A DNA stretch of 64,000 nucleotides from Ornithinibacillus bavariensis (GTDB lineage Bacteria > Bacillota > Bacilli > Bacillales > Amphibacillaceae). The position numbers and the translations under genes are program-made. The stretch is taken from the NCBI RefSeq assembly GCF_018333235.1, contig NZ_BORP01000004.1, positions 248,001 through 312,000 of the forward strand, written 5' to 3'. Position 1 is the first letter of the stretch, and each line of letters starts with the position of its first letter. Below are positions 18,067 through 26,817 of this stretch, one piece after another. Below the pieces are notes generated by a model. It was not told the DNA's origin, ran no database searches, and saw nothing but the letters and a program-made list of their open reading frames with translations.

Positions 18067-18621
18067 TTATAATTTTAACATTGTCACAATATGCGTAAAC
18101 CATAAATCCTTTATTTTTTCCGAGAAATAAGGGGTGTTCTCGACAATAAATAATGCTACATTCGATTTATTAATCCATTCTTGTATAATTTCAATAGGTG
18201 TCAATACGACAATATAGAGCAAGACAAAAAGAATAAGATAAATCTCTATAAATCCTAGAATAGCTCCCGCAATCTTATTTATAGAATGCAAGATAGGTAA
18301 AGACGCAATTACATCAATCATTGATGCAATAATCTGTAAGACTATTTTTACAGCAAAGAAAATTATAGCAAAAGCTATTGCATTATAGAAGGCATCTTTA
18401 ATTGGAAGTGCTTGGAGGAAATTAGCCCAGAGGCTTTCATCCCCTAAATCTGGATACGGTATCCAAATTGCTAATTTCGTAGCAAGCTTATCATAATTAA
18501 TTGCTGCTACTATAAACGCAACAATAAAGCCAACAAGATGAACCGCTTGTAAAATTAGCCCCCTTTTTAGTCCCATTAAGGTCCCAAATAGTAGTAAAAG
18601 TATAAGTATAAAATCAACCAT
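18067..18621 (-). CDS. yshB: CvpA-family membrane protein (YshB)
   Basis: This is a 184-residue membrane protein of the CvpA family. Four hydrophobic segments are visible, at about residues 2-12, 22-42, 76-98 and 110-142, with the typical N-terminal LxxGTLMGLKRGLILQAVHL motif near residues 14-33. CvpA relatives are required for colicin V production in enteric bacteria, but the role in Bacillus is not established. It starts 7 bp after zapA and precedes polX, the conserved zapA-cvpA-polX-mutS2 order of Firmicutes. Confidence 0.9.
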   Translation of the reverse strand: MVDFILILLLLFGTLMGLKRGLILQAVHLVGFIVAFIVAAINYDKLATKLAIWIPYPDLGDESLWANFLQALPIKDAFYNAIAFAIIFFAVKIVLQIIASMIDVIASLPILHSINKIAGAILGFIEIYLILFVLLYIVVLTPIEIIQEWINKSNVALFIVENTPYFSEKIKDLWFTHIVTMLKL

Positions 18622-18628
18622 ATGTCTT

Positions 18629-18892
18629 TTATCCTCTTTCTCTCTTTATTGAACCTAGCATCGTTGCATAATCTTCCTTCAGTTTTAAATAATCATTCAT
18701 CGCGTTTATAGCGGTTAATACAGCGAGACTAGTAGTATCCAGCTGCGGATTCATCTCTTGAATCTCACGCATTTTTTGATCAACAAGACTAGCTACTAAA
18801 CGAACATGGCTTGCATCTTCTTCTCCAACAATTTTATAGGATCTATTACGGATTTCAACGGTTACCCGTGTTTTATCGTGATTTTGGGTCAC
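18629..18892 (-). CDS. zapA: Cell division protein ZapA
   Basis: ZapA binds and bundles FtsZ protofilaments at the division site. The 87-residue size and sequence fit the Bacillus YshA/ZapA type. The globular N-terminal part reads TRVTVEIRNRSYKIVGEEDA, followed by HVRLVASLVDQKMREI. A C-terminal helix, LAVLTAINAMNDYLKLKEDY, is where the dimer coiled coil lies. It is the first gene of the zapA-yshB-polX-mutS2 run and is divergent from rnhC. Confidence 0.94.
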   Translation of the reverse strand: MTQNHDKTRVTVEIRNRSYKIVGEEDASHVRLVASLVDQKMREIQEMNPQLDTTSLAVLTAINAMNDYLKLKEDYATMLGSIKRERG

Positions 18893-19072
18893 TATGTGTC
18901 CCTCCCATTAATACTAGCATAACTACTTTTCTATTGACCTGTCATATTTTTTCTATATTTTATCTTAACATGAAGCCTAACAATTAGGAAACTGTTCCTT
19001 CACATTTTTTTACTTTTCTTTCTTACAAATACTTTGTTATAGTCTATATAACAAGAAAGGATGTCGGTTTTG

Positions 19073-20002
19073 ATGTCGCAAAACGTCTATACATTTACAA
19101 TAGATAAAATCGAAACGATGCAACATTATTATCATAAATATTTACAAGAAGCTCCTCAAGGGTCCATTTTCCGTGCAAAGACTGAGAATGCAGTTATTAC
19201 TGCATATCGCTCTGGCAAGGTATTATTTCAAGGAAGTAACCCTGAGGTAGAGATTACGAAATGGGTAGGGGGATTAAATGAAGCGGAGCCTGTGAAAAAA
19301 AAGGAACCCGTGTTATCTAGCTTCTCACCACCCAATTCCTTATTTTCAGCTTCCCATATTGGTTCCGATGAAGCTGGTACCGGAGACTATTTTGGTCCTA
19401 TTACGGTGGCATGCACCTATGTAAAGAAGGAACAAATCCCATTTTTAAAAGAATTAGGAGTTAGAGATTCTAAAAATTTAACAGATAGTACGATAGTAAA
19501 AATCGCCTCTGAGTTGGCACAAATGCGTTTACCTTACTCCTTATTAATTTTACATAATCCGAAATACAATGCACTACAGCGAAAGGGCTGGTCACAAGGA
19601 AAGATGAAGGCAATGCTCCATCATCATGCCATTCAAAAATTATTAAAAAAGTTAGGAACTAGTGAGTATGAAGGAATTTTGATTGATCAATTTTGTGAAC
19701 CGGGAATTTATCGGAAACATATTGCTTCAGAAAATGAAAGACTCCCAGAGAGTACCTATTTCATGACTAAAGCAGAGAGTTATTCCATAGCCGTTGCAGC
19801 AGGATCTATTATTGCACGAGCAAGCTTTGTGAAGGAAATGGATAAATTATCAGAGCAAATTGGTTTTGAACTGAATAAAGGGGCATCGAAAAAGGTTGAT
19901 CAAACAATTGCACGAATTATCCGCGAAAAAGGTGAAGCTGTATTAGACAGCTGTGCTAAGGTACATTTTGCTAACACAGCTAAGGCAAGACAATATTTGT
20001 AA
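19073..20002 (+). CDS. rnhC: Ribonuclease HIII
   Basis: RNase HIII cleaves the RNA strand of RNA/DNA hybrids. The N-terminal TBP-like substrate-binding domain (residues about 1-80, including AVITAYRSGKVLFQG) marks it as HIII and not HII. The catalytic domain begins with HIGSDEAGTGDYFGPITVAC (the DEAGxGDxxG motif) and includes GVRDSKNLTD and the acidic position in ILIDQFC. An upstream in-frame ATG at 19061 overlaps the Shine-Dalgarno AAAGGA, so the ATG at 19073 (MSQNVYTF) is chosen, giving 309 residues. It is divergent from zapA, as in B. subtilis. Confidence 0.96.
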   Translation: MSQNVYTFTIDKIETMQHYYHKYLQEAPQGSIFRAKTENAVITAYRSGKVLFQGSNPEVEITKWVGGLNEAEPVKKKEPVLSSFSPPNSLFSASHIGSDEAGTGDYFGPITVACTYVKKEQIPFLKELGVRDSKNLTDSTIVKIASELAQMRLPYSLLILHNPKYNALQRKGWSQGKMKAMLHHHAIQKLLKKLGTSEYEGILIDQFCEPGIYRKHIASENERLPESTYFMTKAESYSIAVAAGSIIARASFVKEMDKLSEQIGFELNKGASKKVDQTIARIIREKGEAVLDSCAKVHFANTAKARQYL

Positions 20003-20030
20003 TTCATAAAAGCATATGACTTAATCTATT

Positions 20031-20071
20031 AAAGAATTGTCAATTGGATTCTGGCTAATTGACAATTCTTT
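20031..20071. terminator. Bidirectional terminator after rnhC
   Basis: AAAGAATTGTCAATT (20031-20045) pairs perfectly with AATTGACAATTCTTT (20057-20071) around an 11-base loop. It lies between the convergent rnhC and GNAT genes, about 30 and 60 bases from their stop codons. T-rich ends suit termination on both strands. Confidence 0.85.
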
Positions 20072-20132
20072 ATGACATTAAAATCAATAATTTTATTCTA
20101 CTTAAAGTACCTATTTTTCCCATTCTATCATT

Positions 20133-21002
20133 CTATAGAATCCTCTTTTTAAAAAAACACAACTCATCCTGAAGATTAAATCCTACCTTTTGATACAATC
20201 GAATAGCATTATCATTATTCACATTCACGCAAAGGGTTATAGAGTCAATTGCTTCAAAGGTAAACAGCCATCTTATGGCACCTTTTAATAACTGTCCTCC
20301 AATTCCCAGGCCTCTCTTATCCTCAAGCACACCAAAAAATTCAATACTTGCATCACCGAATTCTGGCTCCGCTTCGACATAAATATAACCTATTAGTTCT
20401 TCATTTTCTTTTCGTATGAACACCTTTTTATACTCATCTAATCGTTCAATAATTTGTCTTCCTGAGTAATACGTTCCTGGAAATGTCTTATCATGTAATT
20501 GTTCCATAGCATCATAAAATTTAGGTGTTAATTCTTCTAATGACGCCTCCTGAAGCAGATGACTATTTGAACGATCAAAAACTAAAATTGCCTCTTCACT
20601 TTCTTTGTTAAATTGATATTTCTGTGCAAATTCTAGTACATGCTTATTCATTTTATTAGGGAATAAAGAAACTGAGCTTATATTTTTAGGTAGTATTTCA
20701 ATCATTTTCTCCCACATTTCATCTACTGTATTCCAATGATTCGCCAAAGCAAAAGGTCCCCAAATTTCTGCATTCCCACTATCAATATCTGGATCAAATC
20801 CTAGTACTCCTACTAGCTTTCCTCCATCATAAGCAGTAATAAAGCTCGTATTATAAGGAATTTCTTCCTTTATGTATTGCTTTATCTCAGTACTATCCCT
20901 TCCACAATAACCGATATGAAATGATTCCTTATTGTTCATTTCCGCTATAAAATTCGCTACAGCTTCCAGTTTATTTTCTTGCATGAATGATATTGTGGCC
21001 AT
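20133..21002 (-). CDS. Tandem GNAT-family N-acetyltransferase
   Basis: This 289-residue protein appears to hold two GNAT domains. The N-terminal half (about 1-130) is degenerate, with YDGGKLVGVLGFDPDID but no clear acetyl-CoA loop. The C-terminal half (about 140-289) has the acetyl-CoA binding signature EDKRGLGIGGQLLKGAIRWL and the end motif ITLCVNVNNDNAIRLYQKVG. The substrate is unknown. It is followed on the same strand by a terminator region and preceded, 23 bp upstream, by a DUF6176-like gene, so the two are probably co-transcribed. In B. subtilis these genes are not present between rnhC and pheT, so this looks like an accessory insertion. Confidence 0.82.
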   Translation of the reverse strand: MATISFMQENKLEAVANFIAEMNNKESFHIGYCGRDSTEIKQYIKEEIPYNTSFITAYDGGKLVGVLGFDPDIDSGNAEIWGPFALANHWNTVDEMWEKMIEILPKNISSVSLFPNKMNKHVLEFAQKYQFNKESEEAILVFDRSNSHLLQEASLEELTPKFYDAMEQLHDKTFPGTYYSGRQIIERLDEYKKVFIRKENEELIGYIYVEAEPEFGDASIEFFGVLEDKRGLGIGGQLLKGAIRWLFTFEAIDSITLCVNVNNDNAIRLYQKVGFNLQDELCFFKKRIL

Positions 21003-21025
21003 ATTATTTCTCCTCTGTTTATTAT

Positions 21026-21370
21026 TTAATCCATAGCTTTTCTAACCTTCTCAGGTATCATAACAACCTCTGTATTTAAATCCACCGGTCTAAAGGTAGG
21101 ATCAATGCATTCATCCCAGAACTGTAAATGTTTTTTATCAATCCAGCTTTCCGACTCTTCTACAGCTTGTCCACCTTCTCCTTGAACAGAATACCAGTAC
21201 AAATACACTTCTCCATTCAGGGTTTCTCGGAATATCGTTTCTACATACATTTTTTCATCTTCTAGTGTGAGTAGTACATCCTTCATATTATCATTTAGAA
21301 ACTTCAACCACTCATCGACTTTTTCAGTTTTACCTTCTTTCACTTTAAACCGAGTTAATTCAACGTTCAT
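21026..21370 (-). CDS. DUF6176-like small protein
   Basis: This 114-residue soluble protein resembles the DUF6176 group. It begins MNVELTRFKVKEGKTEKVDE and continues WLKFLNDNMKDVLLTLEDEK, with an aromatic YWYSVQGEGG segment and a conserved LQFWDECIDP motif. The alternation of beta strand and helix suggests a small ferredoxin-like, dimeric alpha/beta-barrel fold, but this is inference. No function is known. The start is ATG, preceded by a fair AGGTGGCAGGAGA ribosome binding site. It lies 23 bp upstream of the GNAT gene on the same strand; the pair may form one accessory transcription unit. Confidence 0.7.
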   Translation of the reverse strand: MNVELTRFKVKEGKTEKVDEWLKFLNDNMKDVLLTLEDEKMYVETIFRETLNGEVYLYWYSVQGEGGQAVEESESWIDKKHLQFWDECIDPTFRPVDLNTEVVMIPEKVRKAMD

Positions 21371-21508
21371 TCTCCTGCCACCTTTTATCTAGTTTCTTGT
21401 TGTAAATAATTACTTAGCTTCTAATTTATACTATTCTATCATATTGTCTTAGAATATTTACTAATATTTTCAAACATATGATACTAGTCAATAAATATAA
21501 AATGGTCA

Positions 21509-21573
21509 CAAAAAAATACTCCCCTCCTAGCAACCAGATTTATACCTTTAATCTGCCTCTCTAAAAGGGGAGC
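21509..21573 (-). terminator. Terminator of pheST
   Basis: On the minus strand GCTCCCCT and AGGGGAGT enclose an inner CAGATT/AATCTG hairpin, and the structure is followed by seven T residues. It starts about 30 bases after the pheT stop codon. Confidence 0.85.
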
Positions 21574-21603
21574 ATATACGTTGAATATTAAATTATCATC
21601 AAC

Positions 21604-24030
21604 TTACGATCTTAGATATGATTTAAACTTCTCATTAACTGCTGCAATTACTTTTTGATAAGACTCTTCTACTTCTTCATCAACAAGTGTCCGTTCTGGA
21701 TCTTGGTATAGTAGACTGTACGCTACTGACTTCTTACCTTTTGGAAGGTTCTCTCCTTTATACAGGTCAAAGATATGGACTTGCTTAACAAGTGGCGCTC
21801 CTACTTCTTCAATAGTTGCCTGAACATCGCCTGCATTTATTTGGTCATCCAATATAAAAGCAATATCCCTTGTAATCGAAGGGTATCTTGGAATTGCTGT
21901 ATATGTTGGTTCATAACGATGAACTTCCAAGACTTTTTCTAGATTAATATCAAACACATAGGTTTCTTTTAAATCCAATTCTTTTTCTAAAGCTGGATGT
22001 AATTGACCTATAAATCCAATACTTTCACCATCTACTAATAAGCCTGCGGTACGGCCTGGATGCATATCTGGTAATTGAGCTTGTTGGATGGATAATTCAA
22101 GCTCCAAATGGTCAAATAAACCTTCTACTATACCTTTTACAACATAAAAATCCACTTTTTTATTTTCTTGTTGCCAAAGATGCTCTAACCATTTACCAGA
22201 AAGAACACCCGATAGACGTAATTGTTCATTTGGTTGTTTTGTAAGTTCTTTTTCCTCTGTAATAAAGATTGAACCTAATTCGTAGTATGCTATATTGGAT
22301 TGGTTTCTCGCTAGGTTATAGCTAACGGTTTTTAATAGCTCTGGCAAGATACTTAAGCGCAAGAATTTATGATCTTCACTCATTGGCATAGCAAGGCTTA
22401 TAGGCTCTGGATTTAATGATTCAATCTCAGGACTAATTAACTTGTTAATTAATGATTCACTAGTCAGCGAGTAGGTTCTTGTCTCAGATAAACCTACACC
22501 CTCTAGATAGTTTTTCACTGCTCTTCGTAAGTGCTGTCTTTTTGTTAAGCCACCAGCTTGTGCAGTTCCGGTTGGTAATGTATATGGGAGATTATCATAG
22601 CCAAAGATTCGAGCTACTTCTTCTAGCATATCTTCAAAGATTGTTATATCACCACGACGTGTTGGTGCAAACACTTTAAAATGCTCTCCTTGTTGCTCAA
22701 AGTTAAATTGAAGTCTTTCAAGGATTTTAGCTATCTCATCAGATGCAATATCGGTTCCAAGTCGGTTATTAATGGTAGCTGTATCCATTTCAACAACCTT
22801 TTCAGAACGATCCAACACATCAGCCTCTACGACACCTTCTAGTACTTTTCCTCCGGCATATGCTTCCAGAAGATGACATGCTCGTAGGCCAGCATGTTTC
22901 ACGCGATTTGGGTCAATCCCTTTTTCATAACGAGTGCTCGCTTCACTACGTAAACCTGTTGCTTTAACGGTTTTACGGATGGAGATGGAATCAAAATAGG
23001 CAGCTTCTAATAAAATAGTTTTCGTCTCACTAGAAACTTCTGTATTTGCTCCACCCATTACTCCTGCTAAGGCAATTGGCTCTTTACCATTTGTTATTAC
23101 AAGATTTTCCGAAGTTAATGTTCGCTCTACATCATCTAAGGTAACAATTTTTTCAGCCTGTTTTGCAGGGCGGACTACAATTTCCTTGGAGTTCAATTTA
23201 TCATAATCAAAGGCATGTAGTGGCTGTCCATATTCCATTAATACATAGTTTGTAATGTCCACAACATTATTGATTGGACGTACTCCTGCAGCTAGAAGAT
23301 AATTTTGCATCCACAATGGAGAAGGCTTAATTTCTACATCCTTAATGATAAAAGCTCCATAGTAAGGATTTAGCTTCTCATCCTCCACCTTAATGGAGAT
23401 ATAATCGGATGCCTTTTCTGAGATCGTTTTTACCTTCTCACTTGGAAGACTAACAGGTTTATCTAAAAGTGCACCAACCTCATAAGCAACACCAAGCATA
23501 TTTAAACAATCTGCACGGTTAGGTGTAAGGTCAAATTCTAAAATAGCATCATTGGAATTTAAATAAGAAGCTACACTTTCTCCAACTGGAGTGTCTTCTG
23601 GAAAAACATAAATTCCCTCTGCATACTCTTTAGGGATGTGCTTCTCATCAAAGCCAAGTTCCTGTAACGAACAAATCATACCGTTAGACTCTACACCGCG
23701 AAGCTTTGCCTTTTTGATTTTGAAGTTTCCTGGTAATACAGCTCCTGGTTTGGCAACAGCAACTTTCTGACCTTGGCGAACATTCGGTGCTCCGCAAATA
23801 ATTTGCAGCTTCTCTTCTCCAACATCAACCTGACAAAGGTTTAACTTATCTGCATTCGGATGCTTTTCACATGATTCCACATAACCGATAACCACATTTG
23901 TACTCTTCTCGGCTACATACTCAACACTATCTACTTCAATCCCAGATTTCGTAACCTTTTCCGCTAATTCCTCTGGGGTAATACCATCTATATCTACATA
24001 ATCCTTCAACCAATTTAATGAAACTAACAT
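21604..24030 (-). CDS. pheT: Phenylalanyl-tRNA synthetase beta subunit
   Basis: PheT forms the alpha2-beta2 synthetase with PheS and carries the editing site against tyrosine. In order, the 808-residue protein has the tRNA-binding EMAP-like domain (residues about 40-150, including HPNADKLNLCQVDVGEEKLQ and GAPNVRQGQKVAVA). It then has B3/B4 editing (near 210-400, with LHAFDYDKL and ALAGVMGG), B5 (near 405-475, with MLEEVARIFGYDNLP at its end), the catalytic-like core, and the C-terminal FDX-ACB anticodon domain from about 715 (YTAIPRYPSITRDIAFILDD). It follows pheS by 15 bp and is controlled by the upstream Phe T-box. Confidence 0.98.
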   Translation of the reverse strand: MLVSLNWLKDYVDIDGITPEELAEKVTKSGIEVDSVEYVAEKSTNVVIGYVESCEKHPNADKLNLCQVDVGEEKLQIICGAPNVRQGQKVAVAKPGAVLPGNFKIKKAKLRGVESNGMICSLQELGFDEKHIPKEYAEGIYVFPEDTPVGESVASYLNSNDAILEFDLTPNRADCLNMLGVAYEVGALLDKPVSLPSEKVKTISEKASDYISIKVEDEKLNPYYGAFIIKDVEIKPSPLWMQNYLLAAGVRPINNVVDITNYVLMEYGQPLHAFDYDKLNSKEIVVRPAKQAEKIVTLDDVERTLTSENLVITNGKEPIALAGVMGGANTEVSSETKTILLEAAYFDSISIRKTVKATGLRSEASTRYEKGIDPNRVKHAGLRACHLLEAYAGGKVLEGVVEADVLDRSEKVVEMDTATINNRLGTDIASDEIAKILERLQFNFEQQGEHFKVFAPTRRGDITIFEDMLEEVARIFGYDNLPYTLPTGTAQAGGLTKRQHLRRAVKNYLEGVGLSETRTYSLTSESLINKLISPEIESLNPEPISLAMPMSEDHKFLRLSILPELLKTVSYNLARNQSNIAYYELGSIFITEEKELTKQPNEQLRLSGVLSGKWLEHLWQQENKKVDFYVVKGIVEGLFDHLELELSIQQAQLPDMHPGRTAGLLVDGESIGFIGQLHPALEKELDLKETYVFDINLEKVLEVHRYEPTYTAIPRYPSITRDIAFILDDQINAGDVQATIEEVGAPLVKQVHIFDLYKGENLPKGKKSVAYSLLYQDPERTLVDEEVEESYQKVIAAVNEKFKSYLRS

Positions 24031-24045
24031 TTAATTACCCTCCTT

Positions 24046-25080
24046 TTACGCTTGATGGAATTGCTTTAAGAAACGATTATCATTCAAATAGAACTGACGA
24101 ATATCACTTACACCATATTTCAGCATTGCAATACGCTCAGGTCCCATTCCAAAAGCAAACCCAGAATAAACTTTAGGATCATAGCCACCCATTTCTAGTA
24201 CATTTGGATGTACCATTCCAGCACCTAAAATTTCAATCCAACCTGTTCCCTTACAAACAGAACACCCTTCACCATGACATACCTTACATGAGATATCCAT
24301 TTCAACAGAAGGCTCTGTAAATGGGAAGAAGCTTGGGCGAAGGCGAATATTACGGTCTTCTCCAAACATTTTCTTAGCAAAAATATTAAGTACTCCTTTT
24401 AAATCACTCATCTTCACGTCTTTATCGACATATAAGCCTTCGATTTGTGTAAATTGGTGCGAGTGTGTGGCATCATCGGTATCTCGGCGATATACTTTCC
24501 CTGGACAAATCATTTTAAATCCTTTTTCACCTTTATATTCACGCATTGTACGAGCTTGTACTGGAGAAGTATGTGTTCTCAGTAAAAGTTCATTCGTGAT
24601 ATAAAATGAATCCTGCATATCCCTTGCTGGGTGGTTTTTAGGTAAATTTAGTGCTTCAAAGTTGAAATAATCCGTTTCTACCTCCGGACCTTCTCGTACT
24701 TCATAGCCCATTCCGATAAATAAATCCTCAATCTCTTCAATTACCTTTGTTAATAAATGAGGACCGCCTACCTTTACCGGACGACCTGGTAAGGTCACAT
24801 CAATCGATTCTTCCTTTAATTTTTCTTCCAGGGCAGCTTTTTCAAGTAGGTCACTTTTTTCATCGATAGCCTTTGTAATTGCTTCACGTACTTGATTAAC
24901 AATTTCCCCAACTACTGGTCTTTCCTCAGGTGAAAGTTTCCCCATACCACGTAATACTTGTGTTAAGGAACCTTTTTTACCTAAATACGCTACTTTAAGT
25001 GCTTGCAATTCTTTCATATCATTAATTTGTTCTAATGTAGCAAGTGCCTCTTCCTGAATGGCTTTTAATTCTTCTTGCAT
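24046..25080 (-). CDS. pheS: Phenylalanyl-tRNA synthetase alpha subunit
   Basis: PheS is the catalytic class II subunit that charges tRNA-Phe. The N-terminal coiled coil (residues about 1-85) binds tRNA. The catalytic core contains [22 protein letters not shown], the zinc-like [20 protein letters not shown] segment, [17 protein letters not shown] and the class II motif 3 [17 protein letters not shown]. An in-frame start at 25134 would add 18 residues inside the leader, but GGGAGGT is spaced for the ATG at 25078-25080, giving 344 residues, the normal size. It is first in pheST. Confidence 0.98.
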   Translation of the reverse strand: MQEELKAIQEEALATLEQINDMKELQALKVAYLGKKGSLTQVLRGMGKLSPEERPVVGEIVNQVREAITKAIDEKSDLLEKAALEEKLKEESIDVTLPGRPVKVGGPHLLTKVIEEIEDLFIGMGYEVREGPEVETDYFNFEALNLPKNHPARDMQDSFYITNELLLRTHTSPVQARTMREYKGEKGFKMICPGKVYRRDTDDATHSHQFTQIEGLYVDKDVKMSDLKGVLNIFAKKMFGEDRNIRLRPSFFPFTEPSVEMDISCKVCHGEGCSVCKGTGWIEILGAGMVHPNVLEMGGYDPKVYSGFAFGMGPERIAMLKYGVSDIRQFYLNDNRFLKQFHQA

Positions 25081-25136
25081 GGTTTTACCTCCCATATAAA
25101 AAATAATAATTAAAATGACTCGCGTCTTAAACAAAC

Positions 25137-25399
25137 AAAAAAGCCCCTATCCCAAAATAAGGGACGAGGCTTTGGTCGCGGTACCACCCTTGTTGACACA
25201 GATTGTGTCCAACTTACGTTTCGATAACGGATTTTTATCCGGAACACCTTTACTGTTAATCAGGTCCAAGTGTCAGCTCCAGAGTGAATGATTAATCAGT
25301 TCATGGTAGAATTGCTTCCAGTCTGTGGCAATTCCTCCCTGTCAAACCATGTTTATAACTGGTAATCGCTCTTTCATTGCTTTTTACTATTTACATATA
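25137..25399 (-). promoter_or_regulatory. T-box leader of pheST (Phe specifier UUC)
   Basis: This is a tRNA-sensing antitermination leader. Stem I pairs GAG and GATTA with TAATC and CTC. The internal loop between these helices reads ATTCA on the 3' side, placing the specifier TTC (Phe) at 25286-25288. The conserved T-box GGGTGGTACCGCG lies at about 25177-25189 on the minus strand. The terminator AAAGCCTCGTCCC with GGGATAGGGGCTT and a T run (25138-25173) follows. Uncharged tRNA-Phe would stabilise the antiterminator and switch on pheST. Confidence 0.95.
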
Positions 25400-25405
25400 A
25401 CATAG

Positions 25406-25434
25406 ATTATAGCGATAATACTGCATAATTTCAA
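25406..25434 (-). promoter_or_regulatory. SigmaA promoter of pheST leader
   Basis: TTGAAA (25429-25434) and a perfect TATAAT (25406-25411) are 17 bases apart on the minus strand, placing transcription start near 25399 at the foot of the T-box. The promoter lies immediately after the ysgA stop codon. Confidence 0.85.
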
Positions 25435-25437
25435 TAC

Positions 25438-26211
25438 CTATCCTTTTAGATGATACATTAATATCCCAGCAGCAATGCTTACATTTAGAGATTCAGCTTT
25501 TCCGTATATTGGAATCTTCACAATTTCATCTGCAAGCTCTAAAATTGTTCCCTCTATTCCTGCACCTTCATTTCCTAATATAAGTGCTACCTTCGAAGTT
25601 GGCTTTAGTGTATGAAAATCCTTTGAATTGGTCAATGCACTTGCCCATATACGAAAGCCTTCTTGTTTAAGCTTATTAATTTCAGTAGGTAGGCTTTCTT
25701 GAATGATAGGAATATGAAATAAGGACCCTTGTGTGGCTCTTATCACTTTATCATTATATAAATCGACAGTTCCTTCCCCTAGCATTACTGCATCAAATCC
25801 AGCTGCATCTGCAGTACGAATTATCGTACCAAGATTACCAGGATCTTGAATACGATCTAGTAAAAGATAAAGATTTCCATTTATTTCATGACTATTTTTC
25901 ATTCTTACGACAGCCGCAATTCCTTGTGGTGTCTTCGTTTGTGAAATGTGCTGGAAAACATTTTCCGCAACCTCTACAGTAGGTGCATCACACTTCCACG
26001 CTGGTAATGAAACATCTTCTTGAAGGATTATCTCCAATACATCCCAATTACTTTTAATAGCTTCCTCTATTAAATGAAATCCCTCAATCAAAAATGTTCC
26101 CGCTTTTGTTCGCTCTTTTCTATTATGTAGCTTTCGCCAATTTTTTACTTTTTCATTTTTCACTGATGTTATCAATTTCTTCATTCCTATCCTATTATCT
26201 TCCATCATCAT
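25438..26211 (-). CDS. ysgA: TrmH/SpoU-family RNA 2'-O-methyltransferase YsgA
   Basis: This SPOUT-class methyltransferase probably modifies rRNA with S-adenosylmethionine. An N-terminal substrate-binding domain (residues about 10-90, KAGTFLIEGFHLIEEAIKSN) precedes the knotted SpoU domain. Its three motifs are visible: LLDRIQDPGNLGTIIRTADA, ALILGNEGAGI and IPIYGKAESLNVSIAAGIL. The exact target base cannot be read from sequence. It is 257 residues long if the triple-ATG start at 26211 is used; AGGTG lies nine bases upstream. It lies upstream of pheST, as in B. subtilis, but does not share its leader. Confidence 0.92.
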   Translation of the reverse strand: MMMEDNRIGMKKLITSVKNEKVKNWRKLHNRKERTKAGTFLIEGFHLIEEAIKSNWDVLEIILQEDVSLPAWKCDAPTVEVAENVFQHISQTKTPQGIAAVVRMKNSHEINGNLYLLLDRIQDPGNLGTIIRTADAAGFDAVMLGEGTVDLYNDKVIRATQGSLFHIPIIQESLPTEINKLKQEGFRIWASALTNSKDFHTLKPTSKVALILGNEGAGIEGTILELADEIVKIPIYGKAESLNVSIAAGILMYHLKG

Positions 26212-26274
26212 ACATATTTACACCTAATCTGGTCAAACTATCCATAGTTTAATCTTAATAAGGGGTGATTTTTT

Positions 26275-26496
26275 TTGGATTTAAATTTACGAAAGGCCAT
26301 CTTATCAAATATTGCCACCAATGACCAAAGCCAATTAGAAGCAACGATAGTCGATGCTATTCAGTCAGGTGAAGAAAAAATGCTACCAGGTCTTGGAGTA
26401 CTTTTTGAATTAATTTGGAACCAATCCGATACCGCTGAAAAACAAGAAATGATCGAAGCTCTTGAGCAAGGTGTCAAGAATGCAGTATCTGAATAA
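26275..26496 (+). CDS. sspI: Small acid-soluble spore protein SspI
   Basis: SspI is a minor small acid-soluble protein of the spore core, made in the forespore. The 73-residue chain starts [20 protein letters not shown] and contains the very conserved [20 protein letters not shown] stretch of this family. The start is TTG at 26275 with AAGGGGTG upstream. It is divergent from ysgA and ends in a strong hairpin terminator. A SigmaG promoter is expected from knowledge of the family, but I could not place one with confidence. Confidence 0.95.
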   Translation: MDLNLRKAILSNIATNDQSQLEATIVDAIQSGEEKMLPGLGVLFELIWNQSDTAEKQEMIEALEQGVKNAVSE

Positions 26497-26506
26497 TTAG
26501 AATTTG

Positions 26507-26536
26507 GAGGTACCTAATAGGTACCTCATCTTTTTT
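26507..26536 (+). terminator. Terminator of sspI
   Basis: GAGGTACC (26507-26514) and GGTACCTC (26520-26527) form a perfect stem with loop TAATA, followed by ATC and six T residues. It begins ten bases past the sspI stop codon. Confidence 0.92.
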
Positions 26537-26630
26537 AAAAAATGAGTCTAAAGACTCAGCAAACTTTTTGGAAGCCACATTTCCTATTTTTTAGTTAAAT
26601 TATGTCGATTAAGTTTAAAACATCAAGACT

Positions 26631-26665
26631 AAATACCTATTCAATAAAAAGATAGATAGGTATTT
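26631..26665. other. Hairpin in the sspI to 26818 intergenic region
   Basis: AAATACCTAT (26631-26640) and ATAGGTATTT (26656-26665) form a perfect ten-base stem. It lies in a 321-bp gap that otherwise holds the sspI terminator and the promoter at 26703-26731. It could be a second terminator; nothing else was recognised there. Confidence 0.45.
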
Positions 26666-26702
26666 TACATCATTTTATAATTTTCTTCCTTTTAAAAATT
26701 CG

Positions 26703-26731
26703 TTGACTGTTTCACATCTTGATGATATACA
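26703..26731 (+). promoter_or_regulatory. SigmaA-type promoter of the 26.8-31.5 kb operon
   Basis: TTGACT (26703-26708) and TATACA (26726-26731) are 17 bases apart, about 85 bp before the first gene of the membrane-protein/ABC-2 operon. Confidence 0.55.
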
Positions 26732-26817
26732 ATTGTTGTATTATATTTATTTTTATGTGATATAACCTTACTGAATTAATAAACTAGTACAAAGGTTATT
26801 ATCGAAAGGGGATTACG

